Assembly (NCBI RefSeq): GCF_000021945.1
Contig: NC_011831.1
Span: 1,687,353-1,751,352 of the forward strand
Reading direction: 5' to 3'
DNA from: Chloroflexus aggregans DSM 9485
GTDB lineage: Bacteria > Chloroflexota > Chloroflexia > Chloroflexales > Chloroflexaceae
Length of the DNA stretch: 64,000 bases
Shown: positions 24,961-33,763 of the stretch, piece by piece
Position numbering within the stretch: position 1 is the first letter of the stretch
Layout: each line of letters starts with the position of its first letter
Made by a program: the position numbers and the translations under genes
Notes under the pieces: generated by a model
Seen by the model: only the letters and a program-made list of their open reading frames with translations
Told to the model about the DNA's origin: nothing
The model's database searches: none

Positions 24961-25118
24961 ATCACGAACTAGCGCGAGCTACGATTGCAGCGCACCGTTC
25001 CACCCTTTCCCCAGTTTTATCCCGTTATAGGTCAATCGTACCTGACCGATACATACACCTGTGCAACAACACAAAGGCGTGAAGGGCGCCAAGCAGATCA
25101 TCGCCGCGCAAACGTTGC

Positions 25119-25256
25119 CTACATCACTTGCGTTTCCGGCTTCGACGGTTCACCGAGAATCTTATTGGTCAGATAGGTTGCCAGCCATGCCGCAGCCAGA
25201 CTCAACACGAGACTGATCAGACCATGCACGAGTTTCCGGCGCAAGTCTTCTTCCAT
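25119..25256 (-). CDS. Small 45-residue single-pass membrane protein
   Basis: A short frame of 45 codons: charged start MEEDLRRKLVHG, one hydrophobic helix (about 13-29, LISLVLSLAAAWLATYL), then a polar tail TNKILGEPSKPETQVM. The ATG lies 4 nt after the stop of the metallopeptidase gene, and GGAGGG is positioned at the end of that gene at normal spacing, so it is very likely translated from the same message. Function unknown; it may be a partner or regulator of the membrane metalloprotease. Conservation in related genomes would confirm it. Confidence 0.7.
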   Translation of the reverse strand: MEEDLRRKLVHGLISLVLSLAAAWLATYLTNKILGEPSKPETQVM

Positions 25257-25260
25257 CGCT

Positions 25261-25968
25261 TTAGTCCCTCCGTCGCATTAAAATCGTGACAAAGTAGAGC
25301 AACTGGGCAATGGCTTGGGCCGCAGCAGCCACATACGTCAACGCGGCGGCATTCAGGACTGCGTTCACGCCCTCGGCCTCTTGTACCGTGACCAGACCGT
25401 TACGTTGCAGCATTTCACGGGCGCGCGCACTGGCATTAAACTCCACCGGTAACGTCACCAGGGTAAATGCTACCGCAGCGCTGAACAAGACCACACCCAA
25501 AACTGCCAATTGAAAACCGAAGCGGCTCCCACCACCGGCACCGAGCAGCATACCGATAAAGAATAGCCACGTCCCCAGTTGCGAGCCGATGTTCGCAAAG
25601 CCAACAATCCCTGACCGGACCCGTAACCATACGTATCCCGCCTTATCTTGAGCGGCATGGCCCAACTCGTGGGCAACAATTGCCATCGCCGCTACCGATG
25701 GTTGCACCGATCCTTCCGAAAGACGGATCACTTTGCTCGATGGATCGTAGTGATCGGTAAGCATTCCGGGAATGGTCTCAACCCCGACATGCTCTAAGCC
25801 CTCATTCCGAATCAAGATGCGGGCGACATCAAAACCGTTCAGACGCCGCATATTCGGAACACGGGACCATTTATGAAACGCTGACTGGACCTGAAACTGG
25901 GCCCACAGCGCGAAAAGCATCGCCGGTACCGCAAAGACGAGATACAGTGGATCGAAGAAGAATGGCAT
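25261..25968 (-). CDS. YugP-type neutral zinc metallopeptidase (membrane)
   Basis: 235 residues from an ATG behind a strong AGGAGGGAGG site; a 30-residue upstream extension is rejected. Zinc motif HExxH as MAIVAHELGHAAQDK (about residue 100), with membrane segments at the N-terminus (PLYLVFAVPAMLFALWAQF) and around IGSQLGTWLFFIGMLLG, FQLAVLGVVLFSAAVAF. This matches the YugP/PF04298 family of integral membrane metalloproteases of unknown substrate. The C-terminal LNAAALTYVAAAAQAIAQLL is typical. Followed 4 nt later by a 45-residue membrane protein. Confidence 0.9.
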   Translation of the reverse strand: MPFFFDPLYLVFAVPAMLFALWAQFQVQSAFHKWSRVPNMRRLNGFDVARILIRNEGLEHVGVETIPGMLTDHYDPSSKVIRLSEGSVQPSVAAMAIVAHELGHAAQDKAGYVWLRVRSGIVGFANIGSQLGTWLFFIGMLLGAGGGSRFGFQLAVLGVVLFSAAVAFTLVTLPVEFNASARAREMLQRNGLVTVQEAEGVNAVLNAAALTYVAAAAQAIAQLLYFVTILMRRRD

Positions 25969-26273
25969 AGTCGCCTCCCTCCTGTACTTAAACGCAATAT
26001 TTGTTGCTAAGCTCAGTATACCACTACCACGTATTTGGTGAGTACGGGCACGACACACGGTACCTCACAGAATACCATCTCCGTGCTACGAACCATGATA
26101 CTGAACCATTGTGTAGAAAATGTTGAAAAAGTATATGATCTTCGCAAATATCATGCACCGCAGCCCATAATCAAACACCAAAAGCAGAACTATGCCTTAG
26201 CGCATAGCTCTGCCTTCGATGCGCATAGCGATATTGTATCGGTGGTGAATACAGGCTTGTCAACGCCCGTTAT

Positions 26274-26303
26274 GTTCTCGGTGGTGAACGTACCACCGAG
26301 AAC
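26274..26303 (-). terminator. Perfect 12-bp hairpin behind the gdh transcript
   Basis: GTTCTCGGTGGT (26274-26285) and ACCACCGAGAAC (26292-26303) are perfectly complementary around a 6-nt loop, 25 nt after the stop of the small membrane protein. No T-run follows, so it may act as a processing or stability element or a rho-assisted terminator. The remaining gap 25969-26273 has no other visible feature apart from a partial copy of TCGGTGGTGAA at 26239-26249. Confidence 0.5.
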
Positions 26304-26327
26304 TCAGTATCTGGGCAACCATCCCAC

Positions 26328-26546
26328 TTACAGAGATTGCCGACCACTCAAAGTATGGCGTAGCTGCCCCAACCCTGCCTGCATTCGCTCGGCCACCAAC
26401 GCCCGGAGCACCGGCCCACTGCGCGGGCTAAACAGTGCTGCGATCCCACTGCCGATGAGCAACCCGATCAGCAGACCTTGCCAAAAACGTCTTCCGCTGG
26501 TCCGACGTGGGATTAAGCTATCGATCATCGCATCAAGATCATCCAT
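26328..26546 (-). CDS. Small YtxH-like membrane protein
   Basis: 72 residues. A charged N-terminus (MDDLDAMIDSLIPRRTSG), one hydrophobic helix FWQGLLIGLLIGSGIAALFS (about 21-40), then an amphipathic basic tail. The GLLIGSGIAALFSPRSG segment resembles YtxH-type small membrane proteins linked to stress responses. It begins 22 nt after the dehydrogenase stop and is probably co-transcribed with it. Specific function unknown. Confidence 0.65.
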   Translation of the reverse strand: MDDLDAMIDSLIPRRTSGRRFWQGLLIGLLIGSGIAALFSPRSGPVLRALVAERMQAGLGQLRHTLSGRQSL

Positions 26547-26568
26547 AGCGATATACTCTCTATCTTCG

Positions 26569-27855
26569 TTATGGATAGATACCGCGTGTTGTCACTGCAT
26601 CGGCCACCCGTTGTACCGCCAACATATAAGCGGCGGTGCGGAGGTCAACCCGCTGCTCGGCAGCCACCCGCAACACCTGCTGGAGTGCATTAATCATTAC
26701 CCGTCGCAGTTGTGCATTGACTTCACGCTCACTCCAGAAAAACTCTTGCAACCCCTGCACCCACTCAAAATAACTCACCGTCACGCCACCGGCATTGGCG
26801 AGAATATCGGGGATAACTACACAACCTCGTTCGTACAAAATCGCATCGGCAGCTTTTGTCGTCGGACCATTAGCCGCTTCGGCAATAATCTGTGCTTTGA
26901 TCCGGTCGGCATTGTGGGCCGTTATCACTCCACTCAACGCTGCCGGAACCAACACCTCGCACTCAACCTCGAGCAACTCTTCATTGGTCAGCGTATCGGC
27001 ATTCACAGCACCGACCACACTACCGGTGGCAGCTTTGTGGGTTAATACCGCTTCCACATTAAGGCCATAGGGATTATACACCCCACCGCGGCTATCACTG
27101 AGTGCGACGACCTTCATCCCCAGCGCAACCGCCTCCCGCGCTACCGTCGAACCAACATTACCACAGCCCTGGATTGCCAGACGGATATCAGGTACGTTTA
27201 GCCCAAGATGCTGCGAAGCCGACATCAATACGTAGGTCAATCCACGTCCGGTCGCTTCCAACCGCCCTTCCGAGCCACCAACATTAATCGGCTTACCGGT
27301 CACCACTGCCGGAACGGTATGACCCTGATGCATCGAGATCGTATCCATAATCCACGCCATCACCTGTGGCGTAGTACCAATATCAGGAGCCGGAATATCA
27401 CGTTCAGGGCCGATAACAACGCTAATCTCGGTAGCAAAACGGCGAGTGAGCCGCTCGATTTCACCGGCAGAGAGCTGTTTCGGATCGACAATGACGGCAC
27501 CTTTGGCCCCACCATACGGCAAACCGGCCAACGCACATTTCCACGTCATCAACATCGCCAACGCCCGTGTTTCGTTGATCGTCACCGCCGGATGATAGCG
27601 AATCCCACCTTTCGTCGGGCCACGGGCCAGATTGTGCTGCACCCGAAAACCTTGAAAGACCTCGATCCGACCATTGTCACGCTTGACCGGGAAGTTAACG
27701 GTTAGTTCGCGCTGTGGCACGCGCAAAATGCCGCGCAGACGATCCGGTAGATCGAGACGGTCAGCCGCTTCATCAAACTGCTGCAAAACCGTCTGCAACA
27801 GGTCTAGCCGCTCTGAAGGTGCAGCGGCAGATCGTTCAACATCAGCCATCACCAT
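26569..27855 (-). CDS. Glu/Leu/Phe/Val dehydrogenase, probably glutamate dehydrogenase
   Basis: 428 residues, usual for hexameric GDH. The N-terminal domain has the family signature QHNLARGPTKGGIRYHP, the substrate-binding MTWKCALAGLPYGGAKG and catalytic region VIGPERDIPAPDIGT; the dinucleotide fold has IQGCGNVGSTVA. The enzyme interconverts glutamate with 2-oxoglutarate and ammonia using NAD(P)H. The family overlaps with leucine and phenylalanine dehydrogenases, but the length and the RDIPAPDIGT segment fit glutamate. A GAGAGG site precedes the ATG. Confidence 0.92.
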   Translation of the reverse strand: MVMADVERSAAAPSERLDLLQTVLQQFDEAADRLDLPDRLRGILRVPQRELTVNFPVKRDNGRIEVFQGFRVQHNLARGPTKGGIRYHPAVTINETRALAMLMTWKCALAGLPYGGAKGAVIVDPKQLSAGEIERLTRRFATEISVVIGPERDIPAPDIGTTPQVMAWIMDTISMHQGHTVPAVVTGKPINVGGSEGRLEATGRGLTYVLMSASQHLGLNVPDIRLAIQGCGNVGSTVAREAVALGMKVVALSDSRGGVYNPYGLNVEAVLTHKAATGSVVGAVNADTLTNEELLEVECEVLVPAALSGVITAHNADRIKAQIIAEAANGPTTKAADAILYERGCVVIPDILANAGGVTVSYFEWVQGLQEFFWSEREVNAQLRRVMINALQQVLRVAAEQRVDLRTAAYMLAVQRVADAVTTRGIYP

Positions 27856-27962
27856 AATGCTGTACCTCTCAACAATGAGCTAAACGGCCAACATCGGCCG
27901 GTCGCGACCCCGATGTCGCAGTAGGTGATATTGTAGCATGCAATGATTGCGTTGGAATGAGA

Positions 27963-29027
27963 TCATTCATCAACTGGAATGAATTCATTGACACTATTCA
28001 CAGAATGAACGAATGCGGCGATCAATTGCACCGCGTATTCAACATCACTCAATGCGATCATCTCGTTCGGCGAATGCATATAGCGATTGGGAATGGAGAT
28101 GACCGCACTGGCAATCCCACCACGCACGTGATGGATCGCATCCGCATCGGTACCGGTATAGCGCGGCGAGATTTGCACACTATACGGAATCCCTTCGCGT
28201 TCGGCCAGTTCAACTAAGCGGCGAAACACCCGCCCACTGTTGGCTGAGCCGCGTGACAACACCGGACCACCACCAAGCTTCACCACGTTCCATTGCCGTT
28301 GGTCGGCGTCGGGATGATCGGTGGCAAAAGTAACATCGACCACAATCGCCACCTGTGGATCAAAACTAAACGCCGCCGTTGTTGCACCACCGAAGGTAAT
28401 CTCTTCTTGGGTCGTCGCAACCGCTGCGACACGAGCGGCCGGGCGATTCTGGCTCAACAAACGTAACGCCTCCAATACGGTAAACGCCCCGATCCGATTG
28501 TCAATCGAGCGACTAACGATACGACCACCGCGTAATTCGTAGACAGGTGCGTCGATCACACCTACATCACCGACATTCACCAGCTCACTTGCTTCGGCAC
28601 GATTCGTGACGCCAATGTCGATCCACATCTGTTCGATCTTGGTCGCCCGATCGCGATCATCGGATTTCAGCAGGTGAATCGGTTTCTTCCCGATCACTCC
28701 AATAATTTCACCATGCCGACCCAGCAAACGTACTCGCTGCCCAATTAAGACCTGCGGATCCCAACCACCGATTGGACTGAAAAAGAGAAAGCCGTTATCA
28801 TCAATATGGCTAATCATCAACCCAATCTCGTCGATATGGCCGGCCAGTAGAATCCGGGGACCACTTCCTTCCAATACCGCAAAACTATTCCCAAGCACAT
28901 CACTGTACACCGTATCGGCGAAAGTCCGGGCCTCGGTACGCCAAACCCGTGCGGCACGATCTTCATCTCCTGAAGGCCCCGGTGCGGCAAGAAGGCGCTT
29001 GAGGAATGAGATTTGATGTTCTTGCAT
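27963..29027 (-). CDS. M42-family aminopeptidase
   Basis: 354 residues from MQEHQISFL; a 37-residue upstream extension lacks conservation. Two-metal M42 features: ILLAGHIDEIGLMIS (first histidine and aspartate), RSIDNRIGAFTVLEAL, VATTQEEITFGGATT (catalytic glutamate pair), IVVDVTFATDHPD and a C-terminal AVISIPNRYMHSPNEMI (last histidine). These enzymes form tetrahedral dodecamers that clip N-terminal residues from peptides in the cytoplasm. Glutamyl or leucyl preference cannot be assigned. Confidence 0.93.
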   Translation of the reverse strand: MQEHQISFLKRLLAAPGPSGDEDRAARVWRTEARTFADTVYSDVLGNSFAVLEGSGPRILLAGHIDEIGLMISHIDDNGFLFFSPIGGWDPQVLIGQRVRLLGRHGEIIGVIGKKPIHLLKSDDRDRATKIEQMWIDIGVTNRAEASELVNVGDVGVIDAPVYELRGGRIVSRSIDNRIGAFTVLEALRLLSQNRPAARVAAVATTQEEITFGGATTAAFSFDPQVAIVVDVTFATDHPDADQRQWNVVKLGGGPVLSRGSANSGRVFRRLVELAEREGIPYSVQISPRYTGTDADAIHHVRGGIASAVISIPNRYMHSPNEMIALSDVEYAVQLIAAFVHSVNSVNEFIPVDE

Positions 29028-29283
29028 ACTATCCCTCGATTCATTAGGAGAGGTTGAAACTACAAAGCCACAACCCGTTTGTAGCACGTCCGGTTGACGA
29101 GAACCTTGACTGTACCACACATTGTGCGCATCGTGCAAACGACCAAAAGTTACCGCTTGTACCGGTTCTGATCACGTCATCACCGGTCACCTCTCGCATC
29201 AAGACAGCTCACATGCTTGACGCTCATTACTCGCGACAAGTATAATGAGCTATGGTGTTGATTATATCTAATTACACAAAGTA

Positions 29284-29637
29284 ATGGAGAAACCACAATT
29301 CGCCGATCTGGTTGCTGAAGTGCTCGAACAATTACCTCCTACCTTTGCTCGCCATCTCGAAACGGTTGAGATCGTCATTGCACCCCGTCCGAGCCGCGAA
29401 CAACGTCGCGCACTCGGCTTACGACCATGGCAGACAATCTACGGTCTTTACGAGGGGGTCCCGCTCACCGAAGAGTACAACGCACCGGCAACCATCACTA
29501 TTTTTCAAGAACCACTCGAACGCGATTTTCGCACGATAGCGTCACTGCGTGAGCAGATTCGACGCACCATTCTGCATGAAATTGCCCACCATTTCGGGAT
29601 TAGTGATGAACGACTACGCGAACTAGGTGCATACTAG
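29284..29637 (+). CDS. Small metallopeptidase-family protein (zincin-like)
   Basis: 117 residues. The C-terminal zinc motif HExxHxxGxxD is intact in TILHEIAHHFGISDERLREL. The preceding EQRRALGLRPWQTIYGLYEG and PATITIFQEPLER fit the PF06262 possibly-secreted/cytosolic zincin group common in actinobacteria and Chloroflexota. No signal peptide is seen. Protease activity is assumed from the motif and substrates are not known. The next gene lies 24 nt downstream and may be co-transcribed. Confidence 0.87.
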   Translation: MEKPQFADLVAEVLEQLPPTFARHLETVEIVIAPRPSREQRRALGLRPWQTIYGLYEGVPLTEEYNAPATITIFQEPLERDFRTIASLREQIRRTILHEIAHHFGISDERLRELGAY

Positions 29638-29661
29638 AGCTGCCCACTTAGTCGTCGAAAG

Positions 29662-30921
29662 GTGAGAAAACCCGTGCGGATCGGCACGACAATCGCCGGA
29701 GCAATCTACATTGGTGCCTTGGTCGTGGCAGGGCTACTGCTCTGGCAGACGGTAGAAATGTCACGTACCCTCATCGCGCTCTCGGCCAACGCATCAACGC
29801 CAACACCGGTACCAACGCCAATACCGACAGCCGCGCCGTTGTTGGTGTTACCAACCCCTATCCCACCAACACCCTTGCCTACCACCGCACCGCCGCAACC
29901 GGAAACCTTTGGCTATCACCCCAAGAGCGGGCGATACATTGCCGTTTGGCTACCACCGAACTTCACCGGTGATGCCCGTGAGTCGTTTTTCGCCAACGTT
30001 GATATTATCGACGACATCAGTCCATTCTGGTACACAACCGATGCTAGCGGTCGGCTGTACGGGCAGCGCGACGACGATCTGGTGCGCATTGCCCATGAAA
30101 ACAACATACGAATCATTCCCTCGATCCACAATGTCGGCAATCCCGGTGCGGTTGTACCGGTGTTAACCAATCCACAGCTCCGTGCGCGCCATATTCAGAA
30201 TATCGTTGATGAAGTACTGGCTCGCGGCTACGACGGCATCGACATCGACTACGAATCGCTAGATCCCTCGCTGCGCGACGATTTTACCGCGTTTATCATT
30301 GACCTGGCTGCTGCGCTACACGCACACAACAAACTCTTGACCGTCGCCGTTCATGCTAAAGACCGTGATGATGGCGGCTTAGGGGCATTCCAAGACTGGC
30401 GAGCGATCGGACCGCATGTTGATCAATTGCGGATCATGACCTACGATTATCATTGGCGCGGCTCAGGACCAGGACCGGTTGCACCGGCCTACTGGATTGA
30501 AGCGGTAGCCAATTACGCTCGTGAAGTTGTTGATCCGGCCAAAGTGTTGATCGGTGTTCATTTCTATGGCTACGACTGGCCACCCAACGGCAACGCAACG
30601 GCACGTCCATGGCGTGTGATCGAGGAGATTATCAACGAGTATCAACCGACGGTAAGCTTCATTGAACGGAATGCACGTGGTCGGGTCGGTGAGAGCACCT
30701 TTACCTATCGCACGAGCGCCGGTACGCGCACCGTCTGGTTTATGACCGATACCGGTCTCGCCGACAAAATTACCACCGTGCAGAAGCTTGATCTGGCCGG
30801 CATTGCCATTTGGCAATTGGGGTACGAACGTCCTGAATATTGGCAAACAGTACGAACCAATCTCGTGCAGGATTCAACGTTGATACAACGCGCATTAAAC
30901 ACCTTGTTACCAGACCCCTAG
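29662..30921 (+). CDS. GH18-family glycoside hydrolase, membrane anchored
   Basis: 419 residues from a GTG with AAAGGTGAG context. An uncleaved signal-anchor helix (about 8-28) and a Thr/Pro-rich stalk (TPTPVPTPIPTAAPLLVLPT) lead to a TIM-barrel domain. The GH18 catalytic motif DxxDxDxE is intact in GYDGIDIDYESLDP (about 190-203), and YDYHWRGSGPG plus the end IWQLGYERPEYW follow the YaaH/spore-germination-type branch. It likely cleaves peptidoglycan or chitin-like polymers outside the cell. Followed by a strong hairpin. Confidence 0.9.
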   Translation: MRKPVRIGTTIAGAIYIGALVVAGLLLWQTVEMSRTLIALSANASTPTPVPTPIPTAAPLLVLPTPIPPTPLPTTAPPQPETFGYHPKSGRYIAVWLPPNFTGDARESFFANVDIIDDISPFWYTTDASGRLYGQRDDDLVRIAHENNIRIIPSIHNVGNPGAVVPVLTNPQLRARHIQNIVDEVLARGYDGIDIDYESLDPSLRDDFTAFIIDLAAALHAHNKLLTVAVHAKDRDDGGLGAFQDWRAIGPHVDQLRIMTYDYHWRGSGPGPVAPAYWIEAVANYAREVVDPAKVLIGVHFYGYDWPPNGNATARPWRVIEEIINEYQPTVSFIERNARGRVGESTFTYRTSAGTRTVWFMTDTGLADKITTVQKLDLAGIAIWQLGYERPEYWQTVRTNLVQDSTLIQRALNTLLPDP

Positions 30922-30949
30922 GTAGCGGCGCCCGCCGTGCGCCGCTACC
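30921..30949 (+). terminator. Strong GC-rich hairpin after the GH18 gene
   Basis: GGTAGCGGCGC (30921-30931) and GCGCCGCTACC (30939-30949) pair perfectly around a 7-nt loop and start at the last base of the stop codon. No T-run follows. The right arm recurs at about 30959-30972. Confidence 0.55.
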
Positions 30950-31015
30950 CTGACCCGGCGTGCGCCGCTACCCCGGCCCGACACCCGCCACTACCGGCCC
31001 GGCACCCGCCGCCCA
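30932..31015. repeat. Degenerate GC-rich tandem repeat
   Basis: About four imperfect copies of a 20-25 bp unit around GTGCGCCGCTACCC / CACCCGCCACTACC / CACCCGCCGCCC fill the spacer between the GH18 and TPR genes. Length and sequence drift suggest slippage. Confidence 0.55.
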
Positions 31016-31078
31016 ATAGCATCGTGTGATAATATCCAGGTATCGACATATACTGTCAACACACACCAAAACCGTTCT

Positions 31079-32134
31079 ATGACAACCACCGCAGGCGAAC
31101 CCGGAGTACGGGCCAATCCAACCGAAGCACGTGAACTTGTTGAGCGCGGCATTGCGGCAGCCCGCGGCGGGCAACGTCGCGTCGCAGCCGGCCTCTTAGC
31201 CCGCGCCCTCAAGCTCGACCCACGCGACGAACGGGCATGGTTGTGGTTGAGCGAAGTTGTTGACGATCCAGAACAACGTGCGTTTTGCTTGCACGCCGTT
31301 TTACGGATCAATCCTCACAATCCGCACGCCCACCGCGGTCTGGCCTACCTTGCCCGCCAAGGGACAACAACTGCGCGTCAGATAGCAGACCTTACCGCTC
31401 CTACAGCCGAATCGACGCCGCTAACAACTCCTACAGAGCAGGCTCCCGCCTCACCGAATCGCGACTGGTGGTTACAATGGCGCTGGCAGCGCTATGAAAC
31501 CTCGCGCGTGCGTGTAGTGCTCTGGCTACTGCCAATCGTCTTGCTGACAGTCGCCCTCTTGCTCCACCAGAGCGTCCGCGCAGCACGCGAGCAAGCTCTC
31601 GCCGCCCTCGCCGCCGAACAGGAGCAAACCTTTGCCATCACAAACGACCCGGTACTGCCACTCGCCACCCCCACGCCTGTCCCTGAACTTGAGGCCGAAC
31701 CACTCGCTGTAGTCGAGAGTCTAACGGTATCGTATCTGACTGCCATCGACACAATTCGCGCCGAACTGCGGAAAGCGACCGACACCTACCGCCAAGAGAC
31801 AGGACAGCCCGGTGGCGCTTCGATCAACCATGTGGCTGCAACACAACGTCTGCGCGCCGCGGTGGCGCAAGCGTTAGCCGATCTCGGTGAACTACGAGTA
31901 CCGGGTGTGCTAACCCCAGCTCACGAAGATTACCGACGTGGTCTCGAACTCGAACTAGCCGGTCTCGACGCTATTCTTGAGTTCTATAGCACGTATGATG
32001 TTGCCAATGCCAATCGGGCTGCGCTTCGTTTACAAGAGGCACGCGCATTTATCGAGCGGGCACAGGCGAGTTTTCAAAACCAAAGCCAAATACTCGGCGA
32101 GAGGAGCATAGTTAGTGCCTACACCATTCGCTAA
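31079..32134 (+). CDS. TPR-containing single-pass membrane protein
   Basis: 351 residues. The N-terminal ~100 residues hold two TPR-like repeats (EARELVERGIAAARGGQRRV, LKLDPRDERAWLWLSEVVDD, RINPHNPHAHRGLAYLARQG). A Thr/Pro-rich linker leads to a transmembrane helix (about 140-157, VVLWLLPIVLLTVALLL). The outer C-terminal part (about 160-350) is helical with no known domain. Probably a scaffold between cytoplasm and surface. The ribosome-binding site is weak. Confidence 0.75.
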   Translation: MTTTAGEPGVRANPTEARELVERGIAAARGGQRRVAAGLLARALKLDPRDERAWLWLSEVVDDPEQRAFCLHAVLRINPHNPHAHRGLAYLARQGTTTARQIADLTAPTAESTPLTTPTEQAPASPNRDWWLQWRWQRYETSRVRVVLWLLPIVLLTVALLLHQSVRAAREQALAALAAEQEQTFAITNDPVLPLATPTPVPELEAEPLAVVESLTVSYLTAIDTIRAELRKATDTYRQETGQPGGASINHVAATQRLRAAVAQALADLGELRVPGVLTPAHEDYRRGLELELAGLDAILEFYSTYDVANANRAALRLQEARAFIERAQASFQNQSQILGERSIVSAYTIR

Positions 32135-32167
32135 ACAGGGGCCTCGCGTAGTGAGTGTAGCCCCTGT
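32135..32167. terminator. Bidirectional hairpin between convergent genes
   Basis: ACAGGGGC (32135-32142) pairs with GCCCCTGT (32160-32167) immediately after the TPR-gene stop and 19 nt before the M32 stop. Placed to end both convergent transcripts. Confidence 0.5.
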
Positions 32168-32185
32168 ATCGCTACTGACCGGCTT

Positions 32186-33697
32186 CTATAACTCGATCCC
32201 GTAAATTGCCGAATACTTCTGCCGTAGGTATTGGAGGTACGGCTCGATCTGCATTGACCGACCGGTTGCCCGCTCGATCAACTCCGCAGGCGTAAAGACA
32301 CTACCGTGACGGTAGATATGCTCCCGCAACCATCCATGCAACGTCGCAAACTCACCCTGTCCGATCTCAGCATCGATTTCGGGGTGAGCAGACCGCGCCG
32401 CGGCCAGAAATTGCGCGCTCAGGATATTACCGATGGTATAGCCCTGAAACGCACCACCGATCAATCCACCAAACCAATGCACATCCTGCAACACGCCATC
32501 ACGGTAATCGGGGACGACAACCCCCAAATCCTCTGCATAGCGAGCATTCCACGCTTCAGGCAGATCGGTGATCTTCAGACTGCCTTCGAGCAACGCTAAC
32601 TCGAGATCAAACCGGATCATCACGTGGAGGTTGTACGTCACCTCATCGGCATCGGTACGGATGAGCGACGGTTGCACACGGTTAATCGCTCGATAGAACT
32701 CGTCGAGCGAAACATTCCCTAACTGCTGCGGGAAGGTCTGTTGTAATTCAGGGTAAAAATGTTCCCAGAATGGCCGAGAACGACCGATCAGATTTTCCCA
32801 CAAACGCGATTGACTCTCGTGAACACCCGCCGAAACACCGTTACAGAGCGGTGTCCCTTCAAACGCCGGGTCGATCCCCTGCTCATACATCGCATGACCC
32901 GACTCGTGCAGAGTGCTAAACAAACCATCTCCGAGATCGTGCTCGTTGATACGGGTGGTAATCCGCACATCGCCAATCGAAAACTTCGTAGCAAACGGAT
33001 GATGGGTTAAATCCTGCCGACCGCGCTCGAAATCGTACCCAAAACGACGAATGATCTGCTCACCAAAAGCCAATTGATCGTTGCGCGGGTAATACTTGCG
33101 CAGACACGAATCGTCAATTGGCGGCTGGGCCACAATCGCGCGAATGATCGGGGTCAGCCCGGCACGCAGTCGGGCAAAGAGATCGCGAATCTCAGATGCC
33201 CGCATCCCGTAGTCGCTAAAGTCGATCAGCGGATCGGCGGGATGATCATAGCCGGGGAAACAATCGGCCACCCGGCGACTCAGCTCAAGCGTTCGCTCGA
33301 GATAGGGCAACATCGTAGCAAAATCATTCGCCGGTCGCGCCTGCGTCCATGCCTGATAGCTCGCAGCAGTATGCGAAGCGATCTCACTTGCCAGCTCCAC
33401 CGGAATTCGGGTCATGCGCTCGTAGTTGCGATGGGCTACCCTAATCAGTGCGGCATCGGGATGGTCGTAGGGCAATTGTTCAGCATACGGCATCAATTCC
33501 GCCAACAGAGCACCCAACGCCGGATCGGTGCTCCGCACATGAGCCAACCGCGAGAGGGTCGCCAGTTGGCGTGCGCGGGCCGCAGCACCACCGGGCGGCA
33601 TATACGTACTCTGATCCCACCCCAACACTGCGGCAGCACTGTTAATATCGTCGATCTCGAGGAGACGGGCACGAAGTTCTTGTAACCTGGACTCCAT
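32186..33697 (-). CDS. M32-family carboxypeptidase (Taq type)
   Basis: 503 residues from MESRLQELR, the usual length; an upstream in-frame start would add 20 residues. The metal motif HExxH is HESGHAMYEQGI (about 258), and the family features ILGWDQSTYMPPGGAAARARQ near the N-terminus (split here as VLGWDQSTYMPP), ITTRINEHDLGDGLFSTLHE, and GVHESQSRLWENLIGRS are all present. It removes C-terminal residues with broad specificity, in the cytoplasm. Monocistronic, convergent with the TPR gene. Confidence 0.94.
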   Translation of the reverse strand: MESRLQELRARLLEIDDINSAAAVLGWDQSTYMPPGGAAARARQLATLSRLAHVRSTDPALGALLAELMPYAEQLPYDHPDAALIRVAHRNYERMTRIPVELASEIASHTAASYQAWTQARPANDFATMLPYLERTLELSRRVADCFPGYDHPADPLIDFSDYGMRASEIRDLFARLRAGLTPIIRAIVAQPPIDDSCLRKYYPRNDQLAFGEQIIRRFGYDFERGRQDLTHHPFATKFSIGDVRITTRINEHDLGDGLFSTLHESGHAMYEQGIDPAFEGTPLCNGVSAGVHESQSRLWENLIGRSRPFWEHFYPELQQTFPQQLGNVSLDEFYRAINRVQPSLIRTDADEVTYNLHVMIRFDLELALLEGSLKITDLPEAWNARYAEDLGVVVPDYRDGVLQDVHWFGGLIGGAFQGYTIGNILSAQFLAAARSAHPEIDAEIGQGEFATLHGWLREHIYRHGSVFTPAELIERATGRSMQIEPYLQYLRQKYSAIYGIEL

Positions 33698-33763
33698 CAA
33701 AGGCTTCTCACTTTCTAGCCTATTGGCGTGTTGCCGTCGAACACGATACCATACCAACCAATC

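Noticed and set aside
26035-27045. 336-codon plus-strand frame
   Set aside because: Antisense to the small membrane protein and glutamate dehydrogenase; both of those have firm family evidence.
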